Origin: Helicobacteraceae bacterium
Lineage (GTDB): Bacteria > Campylobacterota > Campylobacteria > Campylobacterales > Sulfurimonadaceae
DNA length: 5,771 nucleotides
Reading direction: 5' to 3'
Assembly: GCA_027056525.1 (NCBI GenBank)
Contig: JALUKO010000025.1
Coordinates: 1 to 5,771, forward strand
A model generated the notes under the pieces. The model searched no databases. It saw nothing but the letters and a program-made list of their open reading frames with translations, and had not been told where the DNA came from. This document shows, one piece after another, positions 5,158 to 5,771 of the stretch; position 1 is the stretch's first letter; each line of letters begins with the position of its first letter. Made by a program: the position numbers and the translations under genes.

Positions 5158-5771
5158 TTAGTTGTCATTATTTGATGTATTTTGCATCTCTGTAAACATT
5201 GATGAAGCATTATTAAGTTGTGCTATCATCGCATCATATGCAGCATACTGCTGTTTCAAGATTTCATACTTGGCATCGAGTCTTTCTATAGCGTCTAGCT
5301 TTCTGTCCTCAAGTGAAGACACTCCATCATCAAGGTAACTTTTATACTGATCAAGCATACCGTTAAATTTTGTATACTCATCTACCAGAGTAAAGATGTC
5401 ATTAAAAGCGCCATTGACTGCCGTAGTGCTTCCATCTGCATTTGTAAAATCACCACCGCTAAAAAATACTTCAACATTCGCCGGATTCTCATCCATTTTT
5501 GCGTTGAATGTTGTTTTATCGATACTGAGTCTTCCATCTTTATCTACATCAAAGCCATATTCGTAGAGGTTACCAACTTCACTGCCGGCATTATCAAGCA
5601 TATTTCTCAAAGCACTTTGCATACTCTTCATAGTACTCTCACCGGAGAAAATACCCCTCTCCTCAGCATCTGTAGAGTTTTTTGTGGCACGACTTAGCTC
5701 AGAGACAGTGGCATTGTACTTCTCTATAAAACTATCGATCTTCTCAAGTATATTATCTCTGTTTTGCTCAA
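5158..5771 (-). CDS. fliD: Flagellar filament cap protein FliD (hook-associated protein 2), C-terminal part
   Basis: FliD is exported and forms the cap at the filament tip that folds arriving flagellin subunits. Only the last 203 residues are in the window; the start lies beyond the right edge. The translation runs without a stop from the edge through GIFSGESTMKSMQSALRNML, the hallmark of the FliD C-terminal domain (compare G-x-L-x-G-D/E-S-T-x-x-x-L/M-x-x-x-L-R). Next comes a DVDKDGRLSID segment, typical of this region, and a C-terminal coiled-coil-prone stretch (SSLEDRKLDAIERLDAKYE) ending in LKQQYAAYDAMIAQLNNASSMF, which matches the conserved FliD tail. An ATG at 5631 is internal, not a real start. 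fliS follows 70 bases downstream with no terminator seen, consistent with a fliD-fliS operon. Confidence 0.95.
   Translation of the reverse strand, partial: EQNRDNILEKIDSFIEKYNATVSELSRATKNSTDAEERGIFSGESTMKSMQSALRNMLDNAGSEVGNLYEYGFDVDKDGRLSIDKTTFNAKMDENPANVEVFFSGGDFTNADGSTTAVNGAFNDIFTLVDEYTKFNGMLDQYKSYLDDGVSSLEDRKLDAIERLDAKYEILKQQYAAYDAMIAQLNNASSMFTEMQNTSNNDN

Noticed and set aside
5158..5631. FliD fragment as a separate 157-residue gene starting at ATG 5631.
   Set aside because: The reading frame continues upstream to the window edge with conserved FliD residues (GIFSGEST), and there is no ribosome binding site at 5631.

Overview
The window looks like chromosomal DNA of a Campylobacterota (epsilonproteobacterial) species, probably of the Sulfurimonas/Sulfuricurvum type. 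Three things suggest this: the AT-rich, low-GC composition, the flagellar order fliD-fliS-small gene (also known from Campylobacter), and promoters with a good TATAAT -10 box but a weak -35 box. This assignment is inference, because no rRNA or other phylogenetic marker is present.

Layout, left to right. (1) Positions 1-2486, minus strand: the first 828 residues of a very large surface lipoprotein. It has a lipobox cysteine, a Gly/Ser linker, an EF-hand-like loop, carboxypeptidase-regulatory-like beta domains and at least three Ig/cadherin-like repeats. Its C-terminus lies beyond the left edge. (2) Positions 2487-2819: a non-coding gap holding the lipoprotein promoter and, on the minus strand at about 2672-2782, a well-supported 4.5S signal recognition particle RNA (ffs) with its own promoter and terminator-like end. 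(3) Positions 2820-3158, minus: a free-standing histidine phosphotransfer (HPt) protein. (4) Positions 3159-3244: a divergent intergenic region with two palindromes. (5) Positions 3245-4482, plus: a two-gene, translationally coupled operon of a small MTA/SAH-nucleosidase-like phosphorylase and a short-chain dehydrogenase. (6) Positions 4472-5771, minus: the end of a flagellar filament operon. It contains the C-terminal 203 residues of the cap protein FliD, the flagellin chaperone FliS, and an 84-residue protein of unknown function that overlaps fliS and may be a FliT-like chaperone or a partner of FliS.

How the genes relate. FliD and FliS act in filament assembly: FliS keeps flagellin unpolymerised before export and FliD caps the growing filament. 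The HPt protein would relay phosphate in a multistep phosphorelay, but no kinase or regulator is in view. The 4.5S RNA is the RNA core of SRP, which targets membrane proteins. The nucleosidase/SDR pair is likely metabolic, with an unknown substrate. No mobile element, CRISPR array or tRNA was seen. No single system unites these neighbours. The most notable items are the unannotated ffs gene, the mosaic lipoprotein, the shortened nucleosidase coupled to an SDR, and the palindromes between the divergent genes.
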